Shown here one piece after another: positions 48,260-57,967 of a stretch of DNA of 64,000 nucleotides; the first letter of the stretch is position 1; each line of letters starts with the position of its first letter. The stretch comes from Shewanella jiangmenensis (lineage in GTDB: Bacteria > Pseudomonadota > Gammaproteobacteria > Enterobacterales > Shewanellaceae): contig NZ_JAHEPS010000002.1 of the NCBI RefSeq assembly GCF_018596335.1, positions 701,141 through 765,140 of the forward strand, written 5' to 3'. Both the position numbers and the translations under genes were made by a program. The notes under the pieces are model-generated. The model worked only from the letters and a program-made list of their open reading frames with translations. It did no database searches and had not been told where the DNA came from.

Positions 48260-49291
48260 TCACTCGTTTGCAGAGGTCATATCGCCAAGGCGCTGATACA
48301 CGAGTCTTGCCGCAGCAAGATCTGCCAGCGCAGAGCCGACACTCTTAAACAGGGTGATGTCGCTGGGACTGGTGCGCCACGGCGCTGTGCTGCGGTTGCT
48401 GTTTGAAAGCTCGTCGCTGCAAGGTTTTTCGCTGGAACTTTTTTCGCTGGAAATGCGGTCGCGACATAGCTCGCTAAGCTCAGCGCGGACACTGCCAAGT
48501 TCAAAGCGTCCTTCCTGCACCGGCAGCAGCAATTCACCGGCTTCGGCGAAGACGTTTATTCTGGAGTCGACGAAAACCTGAGCACTCAGCACCAGTTCAG
48601 TGTCACATTCCCTACAGTTTTGATGGTGATTGCCGACAAAATCCGTATGGGTGCCGGCACTTACCCAGCTACCGGGGAAGAGTGGTACAGGCGAGCCGGT
48701 GGCGCAGCTGATGATATCGGCCCATGGCACGTCGCGCGCTGCATCACCGGGGCGAATGTCGATATCCGGTCTTTGCTCGCGGATATTGGCGCAGGTCTTG
48801 TCAACGCTTTGCCGGTTTCTGCCAATCACACGGATTTCGTCGATGGGTCTCACGGCGGCGTGTGCCAATGCCATAAAAGGCGCCAGATTGCCGGTGCCGA
48901 ATATCAGCAGTCGCTTGCTATCGGAGCGTGACAGGTAAGAGGATGCGAGCGCGGATACGGCAGCGGTGCGCCAGTAAGTCACGCTGGTGCCATCTATCAG
49001 AGCCTCTGGGACGCCGGTTTGGCGACAGAAGAGCAAAATTTGTGAGTAAAGACTCTGACATCCGGGATTGTTACTTGGATTATCAGGTAAATAGGTAAAG
49101 GCTTTTACGGCGATACTGTGCACATCCCAAGCAGGGAGCAAGGCAAAGGCGTCGTGGCTGCCAGCAGCATCGAGTGGGTAAACTTGCCGCTTCGGTGCGC
49201 TGGATGGGGCTGAAAACTGGCATCTCAGCGCCTCGATGAGGCAGTTAAAGTCGAGGGCGCGGTGAACATCCTGTGCTGTGATTATCTTCAT
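48260..49291 (-). CDS. Ornithine cyclodeaminase / mu-crystallin family protein
   Basis: 343 residues. The N terminus MKIITAQDVHRALDFNCLIE and the nucleotide site LLIFGTGNLAPFMALAHAA are typical; PGDAARDVPWADIISCATGS and GTHTDFVGNH match the family's cofactor and substrate region. Members convert ornithine to proline or reduce cyclic imino acids such as pyrroline-2-carboxylate; the substrate cannot be told. A pentapeptide repeat (SSEKS type, about residues 273-292) is inserted in the C-terminal part. No clear ribosome site, so the start is tentative. Confidence 0.83.
   Translation of the reverse strand: MKIITAQDVHRALDFNCLIEALRCQFSAPSSAPKRQVYPLDAAGSHDAFALLPAWDVHSIAVKAFTYLPDNPSNNPGCQSLYSQILLFCRQTGVPEALIDGTSVTYWRTAAVSALASSYLSRSDSKRLLIFGTGNLAPFMALAHAAVRPIDEIRVIGRNRQSVDKTCANIREQRPDIDIRPGDAARDVPWADIISCATGSPVPLFPGSWVSAGTHTDFVGNHHQNCRECDTELVLSAQVFVDSRINVFAEAGELLLPVQEGRFELGSVRAELSELCRDRISSEKSSSEKPCSDELSNSNRSTAPWRTSPSDITLFKSVGSALADLAAARLVYQRLGDMTSANE
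48414..48473. repeat. 15-bp coding tandem array, 4 units
   Basis: TCGCTGCAAGGTTTT, TCGCTGGAACTTTTT, TCGCTGGAAATGCGG and a weaker fourth. On the minus strand they encode SSEKS/SSEKP-type pentapeptides within the cyclodeaminase-like protein. Confidence 0.8.
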
Positions 49292-49565
49292 TGTGTTGGG
49301 TAGTGTGTGAATATTGTATGCACATTTTAGTGAAAACAACCTGCCTGTCACCTCATTTAATTGATATCCGGCATTGCACTGTGGTTTTGCTATGTCAGTT
49401 ATTAAAAGTCATGTGAATTAATGCATTAATGCGGTTTTGTAGCTTTCATTTGTCATGGGTAAAGTGGAAAATACTGGTGATATATTTGTGACGCTGCCGG
49501 CGCGCGATGTGAAATCTGCATTCAGCGTCTACAGTGTATAAGAGCAGGCAACTGGGGAGAGTAAC

Positions 49566-51431
49566 ATGCTCATTCGTCAAAAATTAATGCTGAGTGCGGC
49601 CATGTCCATCGGGGCATTGGTTGCCATGTTTGGCCTGCAGATATACTCGGGTAAGACTCAGGTTGAACTGGCGCTGTCGGCGCAGTCAGTGGTTGAGCTT
49701 GAGCGGGATATGCTTGAGCTGCGTAAGGACGAAAAGGATTTCCTCACCCGTAAAGACATGGCGTACGTTGCTGACCATGCCAGACATTCGCAAGACATGC
49801 ATGATGACCTGGCGCGGGTCAGGGCGGTGTTTGAAGAATATGAGATCCCCAAGGATGCGCTTAACCGTTTTACGTCGTTGTCGGACCGCTATCTGCTTAT
49901 TTTTGCTGAGGTGGTGAGTTTACAGCAGGAGATTGGCCTTAACCCCAAAGCGGGGCTTTATGGCAGCCTGCGCGATGCGGTACATAACGTTGAAACCCTG
50001 CTTAAGGAGCACGACCAGCCAAGAATTGCGGTGCAAATGCTGCAGTTAAGGCGCAACGAAAAAGACTTTATGCTGCGCCGTGACGTGGCCGATTTGGAGA
50101 AGTTTGAAAAAACCCTGACCGGTTTTGAAGCCGAATTGTCAGCCGCGTTACTGGACGACAATGTCAAAGCGGAAATCTCCAGACTTATCAATCAATACAG
50201 TTCGGGTTTTCATGCGCTGGTAGCGAAAGAGCGGGAGTTCGGGCTCAGCAAAGACGATGGTAAACTCGGAGAGCTTCGTCAGGTGATTGATGAGGCTGAG
50301 CAGGCGACCAAGGAACTGCGGGAGCTGGCGCTTGCTGAAATTCACGATGAGGAAGGTGACAGCGCCCGTTTGGCAACCATTATTTTCGCCGTCATTGCCA
50401 TTCTGGTGGCCTTCTTTACCCTGACTATCATCCGCGCCATCATCCGGCCGATTAACAGCATTAATCAGGTGATTTCACAGGTTGGCCGCGAGAAGGATTT
50501 AACCCTGCGCTGCGATACAGGCACTGAAGATGAAATTGCAGAAATTGCACTGCATTTCAATCAGATGGTTGATAGTTTCCAATCGCTTATTCAGCAGGTT
50601 AACGAGGCGGTTGAAATCATGCATCACTCCTGCAGCGAGCTTTCTCAAAATGCCACCCGGGCATCGGATGGTGTAATGCGCCAGCTCAGTGAAACCGATA
50701 TGGTTGCTACTGCCATCACCGAAATGGGCGCCACCATCGATGAGATTGCCAAGAACACCGAACACGCCGCCGAGCGCGCCAGTCATACCCACGCCAACGC
50801 GAAGAGTGGTCAGTTTGGGGTTGAGCAAACCATTGATAAAATTGCATCTTTGTCGCGGCAATTGACTAACTCTGCGACCGTGGTCGGCGAGCTTGAGCGC
50901 GATAGCGGTACCATCGGCAGCGTGCTTGATGTTATTCGCGGCATTGCCGAGCAAACCAACCTGCTGGCGCTGAACGCGGCCATTGAAGCGGCCCGTGCCG
51001 GCGAGCAGGGGCGCGGTTTTGCCGTGGTGGCGGACGAAGTGCGCTCTCTGGCCATGCGTACCCAGGAGTCTACCGAAGAAATCGCCGGCATTATCCAGAC
51101 GCTGCAAAGCCGTACCCGCTCAATTGTGCAGCTGATGGAGGCGAGCCAGCGCCAGGGCGTGGAAAGCTCGGAGCAGGCCGCGAGTGCCGGCACCTTACTT
51201 GAGCAAATCAATAATGATGTGGCCAACATCATGGACATGAGCACCCAGATTGCTGCGGCGATTGAAGAGCAGAGCTGTGTCGCAGCCGAAGTGAATAAAA
51301 ACGTGGTCATTATCCGCGATATCGCTGAGGAGTCGTCTGAGGCCGCCAAGGCCAATGCCAGGGCATCTGATGATGTACGCCAGCGGGCTGCTTATCTTAA
51401 AAATGCGGTCAGCCAATTCCGTATAAGTTAA
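49566..51431 (+). CDS. Methyl-accepting chemotaxis protein with helical periplasmic sensor
   Basis: 621 residues. First transmembrane helix about 10-28, an all-helical periplasmic region (about 30-275) made of two similar halves ([16 protein letters not shown] and [16 protein letters not shown]), which is the pattern of the HBM (helical bimodular) sensor, second helix about 277-297, HAMP, then the signalling domain with [20 protein letters not shown] at the tip. HBM receptors such as McpS bind organic acids. GGGGAGAGTAAC precedes the ATG. The 274-base gap upstream holds no clear promoter motif. Confidence 0.88.
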   Translation: MLIRQKLMLSAAMSIGALVAMFGLQIYSGKTQVELALSAQSVVELERDMLELRKDEKDFLTRKDMAYVADHARHSQDMHDDLARVRAVFEEYEIPKDALNRFTSLSDRYLLIFAEVVSLQQEIGLNPKAGLYGSLRDAVHNVETLLKEHDQPRIAVQMLQLRRNEKDFMLRRDVADLEKFEKTLTGFEAELSAALLDDNVKAEISRLINQYSSGFHALVAKEREFGLSKDDGKLGELRQVIDEAEQATKELRELALAEIHDEEGDSARLATIIFAVIAILVAFFTLTIIRAIIRPINSINQVISQVGREKDLTLRCDTGTEDEIAEIALHFNQMVDSFQSLIQQVNEAVEIMHHSCSELSQNATRASDGVMRQLSETDMVATAITEMGATIDEIAKNTEHAAERASHTHANAKSGQFGVEQTIDKIASLSRQLTNSATVVGELERDSGTIGSVLDVIRGIAEQTNLLALNAAIEAARAGEQGRGFAVVADEVRSLAMRTQESTEEIAGIIQTLQSRTRSIVQLMEASQRQGVESSEQAASAGTLLEQINNDVANIMDMSTQIAAAIEEQSCVAAEVNKNVVIIRDIAEESSEAAKANARASDDVRQRAAYLKNAVSQFRIS

Positions 51432-51446
51432 GCATTTTTTGCCGAT

Positions 51447-51472
51447 AAAAGCCGCCTGAGGGCGGCTTTTTT
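51447..51472 (+). terminator. Terminator after the HBM chemoreceptor gene
   Basis: AAAAGCCGCC / GGCGGCTTTT stem, loop TGAG, then two further T. Confidence 0.87.
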
Positions 51473-51530
51473 GTGCCTGATTTACCGATGTTGACTACGC
51501 TTAAAGTACTAAGACAAGGGGGCTGGCACC

Positions 51531-53105
51531 ATGAGGCTGAACCACTTTAGCTTATTGCTTGGTACTGTGTTGACCGTGGCGGCTTTTGTGACGTCATTTC
51601 TGCTTTATGGCCTGTTTTTACGACCGGAGCTGATGCGGGAGGTGCGCGATCAGCAATTGATGGAGGTGCGTGCCCTTAAAGCCGGGGTCGATTTTTTCCG
51701 CCAGCCGCTGACAACAATAAGCGTCGATTATGCAGTTTGGGATGAGATGGTGGACTTTTTGAAAGCGCCGACCCCCGCTTTTGCCGAGTCAAATCTTTAC
51801 CCCGAAGCCTTCAGTGCGGCGCAGATGGACGGCGCCTTTCTGTTTGATTTAAATGGCGACATAGTATGGCAGTACCAAAGCGTGCCGGGGTTAATCCCGG
51901 ACGATGTGAACGCCCAGCCCCAGTGGTTTGGCGTGGTATTGCCGGATAAAGCCGCAGTCGATAACCAAAAAACCAGTACCCGCAGCGGTATTGTCCGCCA
52001 TGGCAGCAGGGTGCTGTTTTTCAGCAATACCACTGTGCTGCCAAGCAAAGGCGTTGGCCCTGTGGTCGGCAGCTTTATGGTGGTGCGGATAGTCGATGTA
52101 TCTTTGTCGGATAAGCTCAAGCAGCTTACGCTGGTGGATTCAAGCCTCGGGCTTGCCAATCTTCGTCTTCATAACCAGCTGCCTGAGTTTAACGATACTC
52201 TGGATATCGACGATATCAGTTTAAGTCACCAGTGGCTGATTAAGGATGTGTTTGATATGCCCGCATTGGTGCTGACAGTGACTCACCATAAAGGGGTTAT
52301 GCCGTCGTTTATCTCCAAAGAGTCGGTGCTGATTTTTGCAACCTTCATGGTGATCCTCTTTGTTGGCTCTGTGCCCTTGTCATTGCTGCTCATTACCCCG
52401 CTGAACAATATCCACCGGGTGTTGCTGAAAATGACGGCCAGAGGGCGTCTGGTCAAAATCAATCAACGCTTTTTTCTTGAAGAAATCGACAAGCTGACGC
52501 TGTCGTTTAATCAACTGGCTGAGATGCTGGAGCGTCATCAGAACTACCTCGAGTCTTTGTCCTTGAAAGACCCTTTAACCGGCATTGCCAATCGTCGCGG
52601 GCTTGAGGCGTTCGCCAGCCGGGCGTACAGCGAGTGGAGCGAAGGCAAGGGCGCCCTCGGCTTTTTAATGATAGATGTGGATGAGTTTAAAAAGTACAAC
52701 GACAGCCTGGGGCACGGCGCCGGTGACAAAGCCCTGCTGTCGATCGCCCAGGCCTTGCTGATTGAGTGTCGCCGCCGTGGTGAGCTGGTAACCCGCTTTG
52801 GCGGAGAAGAGTTTTGCGTAGTGGTGCATGGCGACAATACTACGCAGATAGAGCGCTTGGCCGAGCGTATGCTTATCCGCATAAGAGAGCTGAATATTGC
52901 CCATCCGGCGGGCCAATTCGGTATGGTAACCATCAGCATAGGCGGGGTGCTCTTTGAGCGTTATGACCCGCAGTTTGATGAGCTAAGCTGGCAGGACATG
53001 CTGGTTATGGCCGACAAACAGCTGTACCTGGCAAAGTCTGAAGGTCGCAATCGGGTCTGCCTGCGCTTTATGCATGCGGCAAGGCTAGTCAAAACAGTTG
53101 GGTGA
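51531..53105 (+). CDS. CHASE4-like membrane diguanylate cyclase
   Basis: 524 residues. Two transmembrane helices (about 8-30 and 265-290) frame a periplasmic sensor that looks like CHASE4 (VDYAVWDEMVDFLKAP is typical), then a HAMP-like linker and a GGDEF domain. Active loop GGEEF in VTRFGGEEFCVVV; the inhibitory RxxD position reads RRGE, so product feedback is probably absent. Makes cyclic di-GMP in response to an external cue. Single gene 100 bases after the chemoreceptor. Confidence 0.86.
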   Translation: MRLNHFSLLLGTVLTVAAFVTSFLLYGLFLRPELMREVRDQQLMEVRALKAGVDFFRQPLTTISVDYAVWDEMVDFLKAPTPAFAESNLYPEAFSAAQMDGAFLFDLNGDIVWQYQSVPGLIPDDVNAQPQWFGVVLPDKAAVDNQKTSTRSGIVRHGSRVLFFSNTTVLPSKGVGPVVGSFMVVRIVDVSLSDKLKQLTLVDSSLGLANLRLHNQLPEFNDTLDIDDISLSHQWLIKDVFDMPALVLTVTHHKGVMPSFISKESVLIFATFMVILFVGSVPLSLLLITPLNNIHRVLLKMTARGRLVKINQRFFLEEIDKLTLSFNQLAEMLERHQNYLESLSLKDPLTGIANRRGLEAFASRAYSEWSEGKGALGFLMIDVDEFKKYNDSLGHGAGDKALLSIAQALLIECRRRGELVTRFGGEEFCVVVHGDNTTQIERLAERMLIRIRELNIAHPAGQFGMVTISIGGVLFERYDPQFDELSWQDMLVMADKQLYLAKSEGRNRVCLRFMHAARLVKTVG

Positions 53106-53125
53106 CGCCGCAGCGTTATCTGCGA

Positions 53126-53161
53126 CTCTGGCTCTAGCTTGGGTTCTGGTTCTGGCATTGG
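53126..53161. repeat. 6-bp tandem array, 6 units
   Basis: Hexamers CTCTGG, CTCTAG, CTTGGG, TTCTGG, TTCTGG, CATTGG, starting 20 bases after the diguanylate cyclase stop. Confidence 0.6.
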
Positions 53162-53208
53162 CAAAAGAGGGGGGCAAGCTGCGTGTGCTGCAATCAAGAC
53201 AAACTGCA

Positions 53209-53302
53209 GCGCGCTATTCAGGAATTGCCCGTGCTAGTCCATTATTATCCGCGCTATTCGATTAATGCCCGCAATTCCATTACTGCCCGCTATTCCATGA
53301 AT
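53209..53302. repeat. 18-bp tandem array, 5 units
   Basis: Five units of 18, 22, 18, 18 and 18 bases; the last two are GCCCGCAATTCCATTACT and GCCCGCTATTCCATGAAT. They lie in the 365-base gap after the diguanylate cyclase gene, which holds no gene. Confidence 0.75.
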
Positions 53303-53383
53303 TTATTGAACCGGAGCTTGCCTCACTGAGTTGTGCTAACAGCTTCATGCTCTAAGCTCCATGCTCCATGAAGGCCTTGGATC

Positions 53384-53410
53384 ATAAAAAGCGGCCGTGA
53401 ATGGCCGCTT
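53384..53410 (-). terminator. Terminator of the frameshifted chemoreceptor gene
   Basis: AAGCGGCC / GGCCGCTT stem with 6-base loop; the T-run is on the minus strand. Confidence 0.75.
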
Positions 53411-53470
53411 CTATTGGGTTTAGTGAACCCCTAAGCAAGCATACATTCCCTCACGACAGCGCTGATTAAG

Positions 53471-55095
53471 CTACAGCACAAATGTGGCTACCTGGCGGCG
53501 CATTTGTCCGGCAAGGTTTGCGAGCTTGGTGACTGCATCTGTCATGTTGTTAGACGCCTGAGTGGAGCTCTGGGCTATATCACTGATGGCGATGATGTTG
53601 CGGTTAATGCTTTCGGCCACACAGCTTTGCTCTTCGGCTGCCGTTGCAATGTGGGTGTTGAGTTCAGTAATACTGTCGACGGCGGCGACTATTTCCCGCA
53701 GCGCTTCGCCAGCCAGATTGGTACTGCGATTGGCTTCATCCACCTGCTCTATGCCTTGCTCCATCGAGGTGACGGCACTTTTGACCCCAGATTGCAGTGA
53801 CTCAATCATGGACTCAATTTCCCGGGTGGATTGACTGGTGCGCTGCGCCAGTGTTCGCACTTCATCGGCGACCACAGCAAAGCCTCGGCCCTGCTCGCCG
53901 GCGCGGGCCGCCTCGATGGCCGCGTTCAGCGCCAGCAGGTTGGTTTGCTCGGCAATGCTTTTAATCACGTCCAGCACCCGGCCTATGTTCTGGCTTTCGG
54001 TAGCAAGCTCGCTGATGACCGATGCGGTTGATTGAATTTGACTGGCGAGCGATGACATACTGCTGATGGAATGCTGCACAATTTTATCGCCTTTTGCCGC
54101 GCTTTCGTCGGCGCTGCGGGCCGACTGGGCCGCCGAATTGCTGCTTTGGGCAACCTCAGCCACGGTGGCTGTCATCTGATTCATCGCGGTGGCGGTTTGC
54201 TCTGTTTCCGATTGCTGCTGATTCATGCGGTCATTGGTTTGGCGAGTAAAGGTGTTGAGCTCGTTGGCTGAGTCACCCAAAGTGGCGGCGGCGCTGGCAA
54301 TGCTCTTTAAAATGCCCTGCAGGTGGTTCACTACATCGTTCAGATCGGTTGCGATATAGCCAAGCTCATCCTGCCTGAATACCCTGAATGACACTGTCAT
54401 GTCTGAATGTTCGCGAATAAGTCTCAATTTTTGGCGGATTTCGGTAACAGGTAACATCACGCCGCGGTTAATCCAGTACCCAAGCAGCGCCGTTACCACA
54501 ACCGCAAACACCGCAAGACCAATAAACCACACCACAGAGCTTGCGTGCATGGCCTCGACTTTGGCGCGCTCTTCACCGGCAATCTTGATTTGCAGGCTTA
54601 CCAGCTCGGCGATTTTGCCGCTGATGGGGTCGATAACGTTGTAGAGCGGCATGATGTCCGAGGTTAGCTGACCAGCAATGTTGCCGGACAAGCCGCCGAG
54701 TTTGCCAAGGGCTGCTCTATCTGGTTGTTGGCTGGGCTGAACAGGCGCTCGGCCTCGCTCGCAAGTTGGCGCTCTTCGTCGGTAAGCTCAGTCGCCATGT
54801 ATTTTTGCCAGCGTCTTTCGATATTCTGGCGCGCCTCTTTCAGCTCGGTGCGGGCTTCTTCGGCGCTGAATCCGCCGGCATTGGCCTTGTTGATGGCGTC
54901 GATAACAAACACGGCGTAGTCATCGCCGATAAGCTTTAAATCTTCCAGAGGGACAACTCGGTCGTTGTAGATGCTGAGTACGCCCGCTTCAATCTTCGAC
55001 ATGATGTTCAACGACACAGTACACATAATGATGAGCAAAGACACAGGAAGGAAAAAGCCAAGCATCATTTTGTGCTTGATTTGCAACTGGTTCAT
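53471..55095 (-). pseudogene. Methyl-accepting chemotaxis protein, frameshifted
   Basis: The gene is in two overlapping frames. From ATG 55095 (AGGGGG upstream) the first reads MNQLQIKHKMMLGFFLPVSL, a transmembrane helix and a four-helix-bundle sensor, and runs out of frame near 54700-54715, stopping at 54664. The second frame takes over with [18 protein letters not shown], continues the sensor, crosses the second membrane helix, HAMP and the full signalling domain ([20 protein letters not shown]) to a stop at 53471. A single base gained or lost near CAGCCCTTGG explains it. With the frame restored the protein would have about 540 residues. A sequencing error is possible since the rest is well kept. 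Confidence 0.85.
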
Positions 55096-55223
55096 CACGG
55101 CCCCCTGAAACAAGGGAAGGACGCATCCATACCAGCGACTCGGCCATGCCTTTGGTTGAGTCACATTATAGGTATAGCAAACAAAAGGAGAGGGCGTTTC
55201 TGCGGGATGACAAATTTTGGATA

Positions 55224-55246
55224 CAAAAAAACCTCGCATTGCGAGG
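55224..55246 (-). terminator. Terminator of the tRNA operon
   Basis: CCTCGC / GCGAGG stem with a 3-base loop and seven T on the minus strand, 11 bases beyond the last tRNA. Confidence 0.87.
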
Positions 55247-55256
55247 CTTATTTGTT

Positions 55257-55343
55257 TGGTACAGGTGAGAAGACTTGAACTTCCACGCTCGTAAGAGCAC
55301 CAGCACCTGAAGCTGGCGTGTCTACCAATTCCACCACACCTGC
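55257..55343 (-). tRNA. tRNA-Leu (CAG), third copy
   Basis: 87 bases including encoded CCA. Anticodon loop TTCAGGT between CCAGC and GCTGG; long variable arm with stem GCTC / GAGC. Confidence 0.96.
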
Positions 55344-55373
55344 ACTGTATTGTTAAAGACTCTTTGTGTTAAT

Positions 55374-55460
55374 TGGTACAGGTGAGAAGACTTGAACTTC
55401 CACGCCCGTAAGGGCACCAGCACCTGAAGCTGGCGTGTCTACCAATTCCACCACACCTGC
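55374..55460 (-). tRNA. tRNA-Leu (CAG), second copy
   Basis: Same as its neighbours except for a paired change in the variable arm (GCCC / GGGC in place of GCTC / GAGC). Confidence 0.96.
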
Positions 55461-55497
55461 ACAATGAGTCTTTGTACAGCTAACTATAATCGCAAAG

Positions 55498-55584
55498 TGG
55501 TACAGGTGAGAAGACTTGAACTTCCACGCTCGTAAGAGCACCAGCACCTGAAGCTGGCGTGTCTACCAATTCCACCACACCTGC
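55498..55584 (-). tRNA. tRNA-Leu (CAG), first copy
   Basis: Same sequence as the copy at 55257, encoded CCA included; anticodon CAG reads CUG, the commonest leucine codon in these genes. Confidence 0.96.
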
Positions 55585-55636
55585 ACTGTACTGCTTTGCA
55601 ATTTTTCTCTGTCGCCAGAGCACCTTAAGTTGAAGG

Positions 55637-55712
55637 TGGTGCCCGAACCCGGAATCGAACCAGGGACACGCGGATTTTCAATCCGCTGCTCTACCAACTG
55701 AGCTATTCGGGC
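55637..55712 (-). tRNA. tRNA-Phe (GAA)
   Basis: 76 bases with encoded CCA. Anticodon loop TTGAAAA between GCGGA and TCCGC; T arm GGTTCGATTCC. First gene of the operon. Confidence 0.97.
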
Positions 55713-55722
55713 GACGGGGTGC

Positions 55723-55751
55723 ATTAAATAGCTTTTGGGCTTTTGAGTCAA
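55723..55751 (-). promoter_or_regulatory. Promoter of the tRNA-Phe/Leu operon
   Basis: Minus strand TTGACT, 17 bases, TTTAAT, followed by a GC-rich discriminator (GCACCCCG) as at stringently controlled stable-RNA promoters. Beyond it, 55752-55972 shows nothing further. Confidence 0.82.
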
Positions 55752-55972
55752 CTCTTTTATCGGAAATATTTCAAAAACAGTATCGTTTGTACAAGAATCA
55801 TTCAAAATGGGCCGAAATGGGTATTTTGGTGTGTTTTAAATGACCAGAAGCAGGATTTCGTCGGTACAAGACCTTGGTTTTTGTTGCTGGGGATTTTGCG
55901 GCTAAACACCGTATATAGTCGGTTTGACTAAGGGCAGTAGCTAAAAACGGCGCGCCCGGCGCCTGAAAAAGC

Positions 55973-55998
55973 AACGCCCGACGAAAAAGTCGGGCGTT
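55973..55998 (-). terminator. Probable terminator of bamD
   Basis: AACGCCCGAC / GTCGGGCGTT stem with loop of 6; on the minus strand it is followed by GCTTTTTCAG. About 110 bases after the bamD stop. Confidence 0.65.
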
Positions 55999-56106
55999 GG
56001 GGGGAAAGTCAGCGTTGTTTAGCGGCGAAAATTTCTTCGCGGCAGCGCCGGCAATGTCGCATTGATTGTCACGCTAATTGTCACATCGATGCCGGATGAG
56101 CGGCTA

Positions 56107-56871
56107 TCAGTTAGCTACCAGCTCGTTGGAGGGGAAGTTTTCTTTCATTACCAGCAATACGTGCTGCTTTAACTTCTCCTGACCCAGCTCATCATATGAC
56201 TCGGCCATGATTTCCAGCGCCCGCTCGGTAGAAGGGGTACCCGGGAACGACTCAAGCACAGTTTGCGCACGGACGGCCGCCGCACTCCAGGCATTCATTT
56301 TGACATAGTACTCGGCAACCTGAATCGAGTAACGCGCCAGACGGTTTTTCAAAAACTGCATCCGCTTACGCGAGTCGGCCGCATATTTGCTGTTGGGGTA
56401 GACCTTGAGCAAACGGTCGAAGTCCTTGAACGCATCCATGGCATTTTTAGGGTCGCGGTCGGTACGGTCGATGTTCATCATGTCATGGAACAGATAACTG
56501 TCGGCCTGCATATTCACCAAACCCCGCATATATTGTACGTAATCCACATCGGGGTGGGTGGGGTTAAGGCGCAGGAAACGGTCGATGTTGGCCAGCGCCT
56601 GAGGAGTATCGTCCATCTTATAATAAGCATAGATAAGATCGAGCTGGACCTGAGTCTTGTGCGGACCAAACGGGAAACGCGAGTCCAGCGCTTCCAGACT
56701 CTTGGCCGCCTTGGAGAAATTACCCAGCTCCATCGAGGTGCGGGCCTGGGCGTAAAGTGCGTCGGGCGACTTCTGGCTGAGCGCCGCATCTTCCTGACTT
56801 CCGGTGCTGCTACAGGCACCCAGGGCCAGTGCTAAAAGGGCGACGGCCGAGCCTTTGGCAAATTTTGACAT
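56107..56871 (-). CDS. bamD: Outer-membrane assembly lipoprotein BamD
   Basis: 254 residues (E. coli 245). Lipoprotein signal peptide KGSAVALLALALGACSS with lipobox Cys near residue 20. Five TPR-like helical pairs follow: YAQARTSMELGNFSKAAKSL, then IYAYYKMDDTPQALANIDRF and YAADSRKRMQFLKNRLARYS. BamD is essential in the BAM complex that inserts beta-barrel proteins. ATG 56871 gives a compact signal peptide; the longer frame upstream runs into rluD. Divergent from rluD, as in many gammaproteobacteria. Confidence 0.94.
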   Translation of the reverse strand: MSKFAKGSAVALLALALGACSSTGSQEDAALSQKSPDALYAQARTSMELGNFSKAAKSLEALDSRFPFGPHKTQVQLDLIYAYYKMDDTPQALANIDRFLRLNPTHPDVDYVQYMRGLVNMQADSYLFHDMMNIDRTDRDPKNAMDAFKDFDRLLKVYPNSKYAADSRKRMQFLKNRLARYSIQVAEYYVKMNAWSAAAVRAQTVLESFPGTPSTERALEIMAESYDELGQEKLKQHVLLVMKENFPSNELVAN

Positions 56872-56992
56872 ACGCGAATTCAATTCTTTTGAAGTTGTAG
56901 TTAAGAATTCTTCCATTTCACGATAAAATGGAGAACATCCGATTGTAACTGATAGACACCAATTTGGACCCCGATACAGGGGTACGGTTCCC

Positions 56993-57967
56993 ATGACCCA
57001 AGAGATTAATCTAAAAAGCGAGATCTCAGCAACCCAAACGGGGTTGAGACTCGACCAAGCCATCGCTGAATTGTTTCCTGACTATTCGCGTACCCGCCTC
57101 AAGGAGTGGATCCTCGGCGGCAATGTATATGTTGATGGCGTGGCTGTCACCAAGCCCAGGGAAAAGGTGCTGGAGTCGCAGATCATTGAGATTGAAGCAG
57201 CCCTCGAAGAAGAGGTTGCCGCCGAGGCTCAGGATATCGACCTGAACATCGTCTACGAAGACGACTTTATATTGGTGCTGAATAAACCTGCCGGTTTGGT
57301 GGTGCATCCCGGTGCCGGCAATGCCGATGGCACCCTGATGAATGCTCTCTTGCATCACTGCCCCGAAATCGAGCATGTGCCCCGCGCCGGTATCATTCAC
57401 CGTCTCGACAAGGACACCACCGGCCTGATGGTGGTGGCCAAGACGGTTGAGGCACAAACCCATTTGGTTGCCGCGCTGCAGGCCCGTGAAATCGTGCGTG
57501 AGTATGAGGCCATTGTGCTTGGCACCATGACTGCCGGCGGCACAGTCGATGCACCGATTGGCCGTCATGCCACCAAGCGCACCCATATGGCGGTGCATCA
57601 CAGTGGCCGTCCGTCTGTGACCCACTACCGGGTGGCTGAAAAGTTCCGTGCCCACACCCGTTTGCGTCTGCGCCTTGAAACTGGCCGCACTCACCAAATT
57701 CGGGTGCATATGGCGCACATCGGCCATGTGCTGGTGGGCGACCCTGTATATGGCGGTCGCCCAAAGCCGCCGAAAAACGCGAGCCCGGAGTTTTTCGAGA
57801 TCCTGAAAAACTTCACCCGCCAGGCGCTGCACGCCGTTAAGCTTGAGTTGGTGCATCCGGTCACGCTGGAAGTGATGAGCTTCAACGCGCCAATTCCGGA
57901 CGACATGGTTGAGCTGACCAAGGCCCTTCGTAAGGACACCGAAGCCAATCCCCATGACTATCTGTAA
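56993..57967 (+). CDS. rluD: 23S rRNA pseudouridine(1911/1915/1917) synthase
   Basis: 324 residues, same as E. coli RluD within a few residues. N-terminal S4 domain (RLDQAIAELFPDYSRTRLKE), catalytic Asp in IHRLDKDTTGLMVVAK near residue 140, and the conserved ETGRTHQIRVHMAHIGHVLV. It modifies helix 69 of 23S rRNA, important for ribosome assembly. The bamD-rluD-pgeF-clpB order is conserved in gammaproteobacteria. pgeF overlaps it by 14 bases. Confidence 0.95.
   Translation: MTQEINLKSEISATQTGLRLDQAIAELFPDYSRTRLKEWILGGNVYVDGVAVTKPREKVLESQIIEIEAALEEEVAAEAQDIDLNIVYEDDFILVLNKPAGLVVHPGAGNADGTLMNALLHHCPEIEHVPRAGIIHRLDKDTTGLMVVAKTVEAQTHLVAALQAREIVREYEAIVLGTMTAGGTVDAPIGRHATKRTHMAVHHSGRPSVTHYRVAEKFRAHTRLRLRLETGRTHQIRVHMAHIGHVLVGDPVYGGRPKPPKNASPEFFEILKNFTRQALHAVKLELVHPVTLEVMSFNAPIPDDMVELTKALRKDTEANPHDYL

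Noticed and set aside
49451..49485. Sigma-28-like promoter TAAAGT...GGTGATAT before the HBM chemoreceptor
   Set aside because: Only about 5 of 8 positions fit the -10 element and spacing is off, so not reported as a site.
51424..51449. Sigma-28-like GCCGATAA with a TAAG upstream
   Set aside because: Spacing is short by about two bases and it sits at the end of a coding region running into a terminator.
53209..53302. CRISPR-like regular spacing
   Set aside because: Units are contiguous with no spacers and are only 18 bases; it is a plain tandem array, and no cas genes are present.
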